Source: JBFLXN01 sp040755715 [NCBI: Candidatus Edwardsbacteria bacterium] (GTDB lineage Bacteria; Edwardsbacteria; AC1; JBFLXN01). From it: a stretch of 6,549 bases of DNA. This document shows, piece by piece, positions 4,841 through 6,549 of this stretch. The notes beneath the pieces were generated by a model. The model had not been told where the DNA came from, searched no databases, and saw only the letters and a program-made list of their open reading frames with translations. Where the stretch lies: NCBI GenBank assembly GCA_040755715.1, contig JBFLXN010000154.1:1-6549 (forward strand). Direction: 5' to 3'. Numbering within the stretch: the first letter of the stretch is position 1; each line of letters starts with the position of its first letter. A program made the translations under genes and the position numbers.

Positions 4841-5869
4841 TCAAGGATATCTTTCATAACATTCCTTTGCTTGTTGGGAATATGCAGTAATACAACTGGC
4901 AATCCCTATAGTTACTAAAGGATCAGCAGTAAATGAAGAAACTGAATGAATACACTGCCAAACTGCAGCAAGTCCTCCTCTCCAACAAGCTGTTGCACAA
5001 GCAACAGTTATTGCTGTCTCTAAACCGACATAGGTAAAGCTAATTATTAACAAACATTTTTTGAGATTTCTAGACGCTTCCTGCAAACAGTCTTGGCGGA
5101 GCTTGCTGTTTCCATTACATCCTGGCGGTGGTTTTGGTTCCGGAGGAACAGGCGGTTCTGGTTCTTCTGGTTTTTGCGTTGGGCAAACCGCTTGAAGCCC
5201 CGTAGGGTCAATAAAATTCACAGGGCTATTTCCAACATAAATATAGCGGTTGATAGATTGTGGCAAAGAAACAAGCCCCACTACCGGGTCCTCGCTCCCA
5301 AACCTTCCTATATTTGGACTATACATCCTTGCTCTGAGATTGTAGAAGTTACAAGGCGCCACATCCCACTCCTGTCCGGTATACAAATAACTGTTAGGCG
5401 CGGTGCCATACGCATTGGGCAAATTGCCAAACTCATCATAAACATACGATTGCACTACAGACCCGTTAACATCCGTCATCCCAACCACCGAACCGAGTCC
5501 GTCGTGATGGTAATAATGCTTCTCTCCTGTGGCAACATTGATGCGAGCGAGCAAAAGTCCGTTGGCATAGATGTATTTGTATCCGCCAGAGCCCTCGCTT
5601 TCCAAGACCGCATACATCCCATCATAGTGATAATATTGCATCGTAACCGAAACTCTCGGTGCACCAGGATAGGGCGGCATCTGCTCAGGAGGAGGCACAG
5701 GATAGGAATAGTAAATCACATTCCTCGAAACTGCATCTATTCCACCAGGAGCCACATCCGTCGCAGTTGACATACCATAGAGATTCAAGATATCCCCTTC
5801 GGGGATACTTCCATAGGGACTTTGCCCCTCTGGCGTTCCGCAAAGCTCCTCCTCGTCGCTTTGCTTCAC
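4841..5869 (-). CDS. Truncated Rhs protein A: core block, proline linker and Cys-rich hydrophobic C-terminal toxin candidate
   Basis: From GTG 5869 the protein has 342 residues. Residues 1-115 hold an unusual lead and the last Rhs/YD-type strand repeats (YHYDGMYAVLE, YKYIYANGLLLARI). Residues 116-225 are the core block ending DPTGL. Residues 230-250 are a Pro/Glu linker (PEEPEPPVPPEPKPPPG). Residues 251-342 hold eight cysteines (251, 261, 272, 291, 295, 306, 326, 337) and hydrophobic helices at about 272-294 and 317-330, suggesting a membrane-inserting or disulfide-stapled bacteriocin-like tip. A full Rhs protein is over a thousand residues, so this one lacks nearly all of the shell, and no signal peptide is seen. 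AAGGGG lies five bases before the GTG as a possible ribosome binding site; a stop in the same frame further upstream bounds the start. A 4-TM partner follows. Confidence 0.8.
   Translation of the reverse strand: MKQSDEEELCGTPEGQSPYGSIPEGDILNLYGMSTATDVAPGGIDAVSRNVIYYSYPVPPPEQMPPYPGAPRVSVTMQYYHYDGMYAVLESEGSGGYKYIYANGLLLARINVATGEKHYYHHDGLGSVVGMTDVNGSVVQSYVYDEFGNLPNAYGTAPNSYLYTGQEWDVAPCNFYNLRARMYSPNIGRFGSEDPVVGLVSLPQSINRYIYVGNSPVNFIDPTGLQAVCPTQKPEEPEPPVPPEPKPPPGCNGNSKLRQDCLQEASRNLKKCLLIISFTYVGLETAITVACATACWRGGLAAVWQCIHSVSSFTADPLVTIGIASCITAYSQQAKECYERYP
5195..5524 (-). repeat. Shared Rhs core block A
   Basis: This is the reference copy of the block in this window (110 codons, EKHYYHHDGLG to DPTGL). 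It is the only copy with Rhs-like sequence continuing upstream, which defines where the other copies were cut. Confidence 0.85.
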
Positions 5870-5871
5870 TG

Positions 5872-6179
5872 TTACCCCTTGGGGGAAATCAGATTATTTC
5901 CCCCAAACCTCCTAATCCGCATCGGAATTTTGATTCTGCTCAGGCAAAGATTGAATTTCCGATGCTTAGACCCAGGTAAAGTCGTCATCACCACAAATCG
6001 CAAAGAATCTGGGTTGCCGATGAGTTCCTTGGGAATCTTGATTATCACTTTGGCATTCGGCCCCACCACCAGTGTAATTCACCGTCATCTTCTTTCCACC
6101 AATAGAAGGATTTGGATACTTCACATAGTTTTGGTCAAAGCGGCTTCAGCACTGATCTGCCATTGTCGTGGGTGTCACC
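5872..6179 (-). pseudogene. Decayed coding fragment readable across two one-base frameshifts
   Basis: Three overlapping frames join into one plausible protein. Frame one gives GDTHDNGRSVLKP (6179-6141). After a spare C in CCGCTTT the next frame gives FDQNYVKYPNPSIGGKKMTV and NYTGG. After a spare G in the GGGG at 6064-6061 the third gives GPNAKVIIKIPKELIGNP and DSLRFVVMTT. The last part has the look of a beta-rich secreted domain. The third frame then runs on, through less protein-like sequence, to a TAA at 5874-5872, two bases before the GTG of Rhs A. No family is recognised. It is probably a remnant of another gene rearranged into the array; sequencing errors in the two homopolymers are the alternative explanation. 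Confidence 0.45.
5879..5906. repeat. Perfect 11-bp inverted repeat (hairpin) upstream of Rhs A
   Basis: TTGGGGGAAAT and ATTTCCCCCAA flank a six-base loop, CAGATT. No T-run follows on either strand, so it is not a classic intrinsic terminator. It begins nine bases upstream of the GTG at 5869 and could hide or structure the translation start, or mark a recombination joint. Confidence 0.6.
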
Positions 6180-6436
6180 GTGATTCTGTAAGCATCTGAC
6201 CTCATATATCTTATGAGAAGAGAAATAAATATACCAACCAGTAAAATCAAAATAATATATCCATAAACTTTTTCAAAAATTGGGAAATAAGTAATAAAAA
6301 ATAAGCACCATACAAAAATCGCAACAATCCATCCAAAACCTATGCCTCTTTGGTTATTACTTTTTGTAACCATAAATAGACCTATGAATAACGACAAAAT
6401 TCCCAACCAATAAAAATACGTGATAGACTTCTGCAA
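6146..6436 (-). CDS. Small multi-pass membrane ORF, possible remnant partner gene
   Basis: The frame encodes 96 residues from a TTG at 6436. Hydrophobic segments lie at about residues 7-23, 34-53 and 58-76, followed by a short polar tail ending TMADQC. It resembles the membrane partners of units A and B in size and topology, and it lies in the right direction upstream of the array, so it may be the immunity gene of a lost or off-window unit. No ATG or Shine-Dalgarno sequence supports the start, an in-frame stop lies just upstream, and the C-terminal end overlaps the decayed fragment at 6179. The gene may be truncated at both ends. No family is recognised. Confidence 0.4.
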   Translation of the reverse strand: MQKSITYFYWLGILSLFIGLFMVTKSNNQRGIGFGWIVAIFVWCLFFITYFPIFEKVYGYIILILLVGIFISLLIRYMRSDAYRITVTPTTMADQC

Positions 6437-6549
6437 AATGAGAAATATAAGTAAAGATTAGGGATGGAGAGAAGAAAAAGAGAGAGATTGGGGAGATAAG
6501 AGAAGAGATTTAATGAGCTTTGTGGATGAAGATAGGCTGTTTATTTAAA
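6437..6549. other. Purine/pyrimidine-biased stretch without a recognised gene
   Basis: The plus strand is strongly purine-rich, with runs of GAGA and AAGA at about 6460-6513 (pyrimidine-rich on the gene-bearing strand). Only very short frames occur, and I see no Rhs core, tRNA or clear promoter here. Confidence 0.4.

Noticed and set aside
151-5524. Regular repeated blocks considered as a CRISPR array
   Set aside because: The repeats are about 300 bases of coding Rhs core, separated by genes, not short palindromic repeats with short spacers.
5476-5664. 62-residue minus-strand frame inside Rhs A
   Set aside because: It lies out of frame within conserved Rhs coding sequence.
5093-5770. Long plus-strand open frame opposite Rhs A
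   Set aside because: It is the antisense shadow of a clearly homologous Rhs core. Its translation is Arg/Trp/His-biased with no recognisable domain, and it has no supported start.
5659-6199. Two plus-strand frames over the decayed fragment
   Set aside because: Their composition is arginine/proline-rich and not protein-like, while the minus strand gives sensible fragments.
6434-6520. Polypyrimidine tract followed by TTTTGCAG, resembling a eukaryotic splice acceptor
   Set aside because: All neighbouring genes have bacterial ribosome binding sites and tight spacing, so the resemblance is chance.

Overview
The window is a tandem array of orphan Rhs-type toxin tips, all encoded on the minus strand, so the genes read from high to low coordinates. 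Each unit has three parts: a block of about 102-110 codons matching the end of the Rhs repeat-associated core (TIGR03696-type, running from about EKHYYHHDGLG to DPxGL), then a unique C-terminal domain, then a short unrelated gene placed where an immunity gene sits in polymorphic toxin systems. Four complete units (A-D here) and the start of a fifth (E) are present. Only unit A has Rhs sequence upstream of the shared block and a plausible start codon. The others begin abruptly 3-26 bases after the preceding gene, with no convincing start codon or ribosome binding site, so they look like silent cassettes that become useful only after recombination into a full-length Rhs gene.

Layout in reading order. 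6549-6437: pyrimidine-rich stretch (minus strand) with no gene seen. 6436-6146: small multi-pass membrane ORF, possibly the remnant of an earlier partner gene. 6179-5872: decayed coding sequence readable across two one-base frameshifts, ending beside a strong inverted repeat. 5869-4841: unit A (Rhs tip, proline linker, Cys-rich hydrophobic tip) with 4-TM partner 4822-4451. 4424-3759: unit B (possible papain-fold cysteine enzyme) with membrane partner 3733-3383 and a 32-residue membrane miniprotein 3280-3182. 3161-2529: unit C (Cys/Trp-rich tip) with TPR-like lipoprotein partner 2518-1817. 1792-1076: unit D (tip distantly like C) with membrane-anchored LolA-like partner 1035-250. 246-1: unit E, whose core breaks off after YDEFG and runs in frame into a transposase-like fragment.

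The main pattern is that all four tips are Cys-rich and all four partners carry membrane or lipoprotein signals. This suggests toxins that act at or outside the cytoplasmic membrane, with protection deployed in the envelope. That is inference; no activity can be read directly from the sequence.

The organism is a bacterium with AGGAGG-type ribosome binding sites and an AT-rich background rich in AGA/AGG and ATA codons. The shared core blocks look less AT-rich than the unique tips and partners. The lipoprotein and LolA-like proteins fit a cell with two membranes. The style recalls Rhs proteins of uncultivated candidate phyla such as WOR-3, but that is a weak guess.
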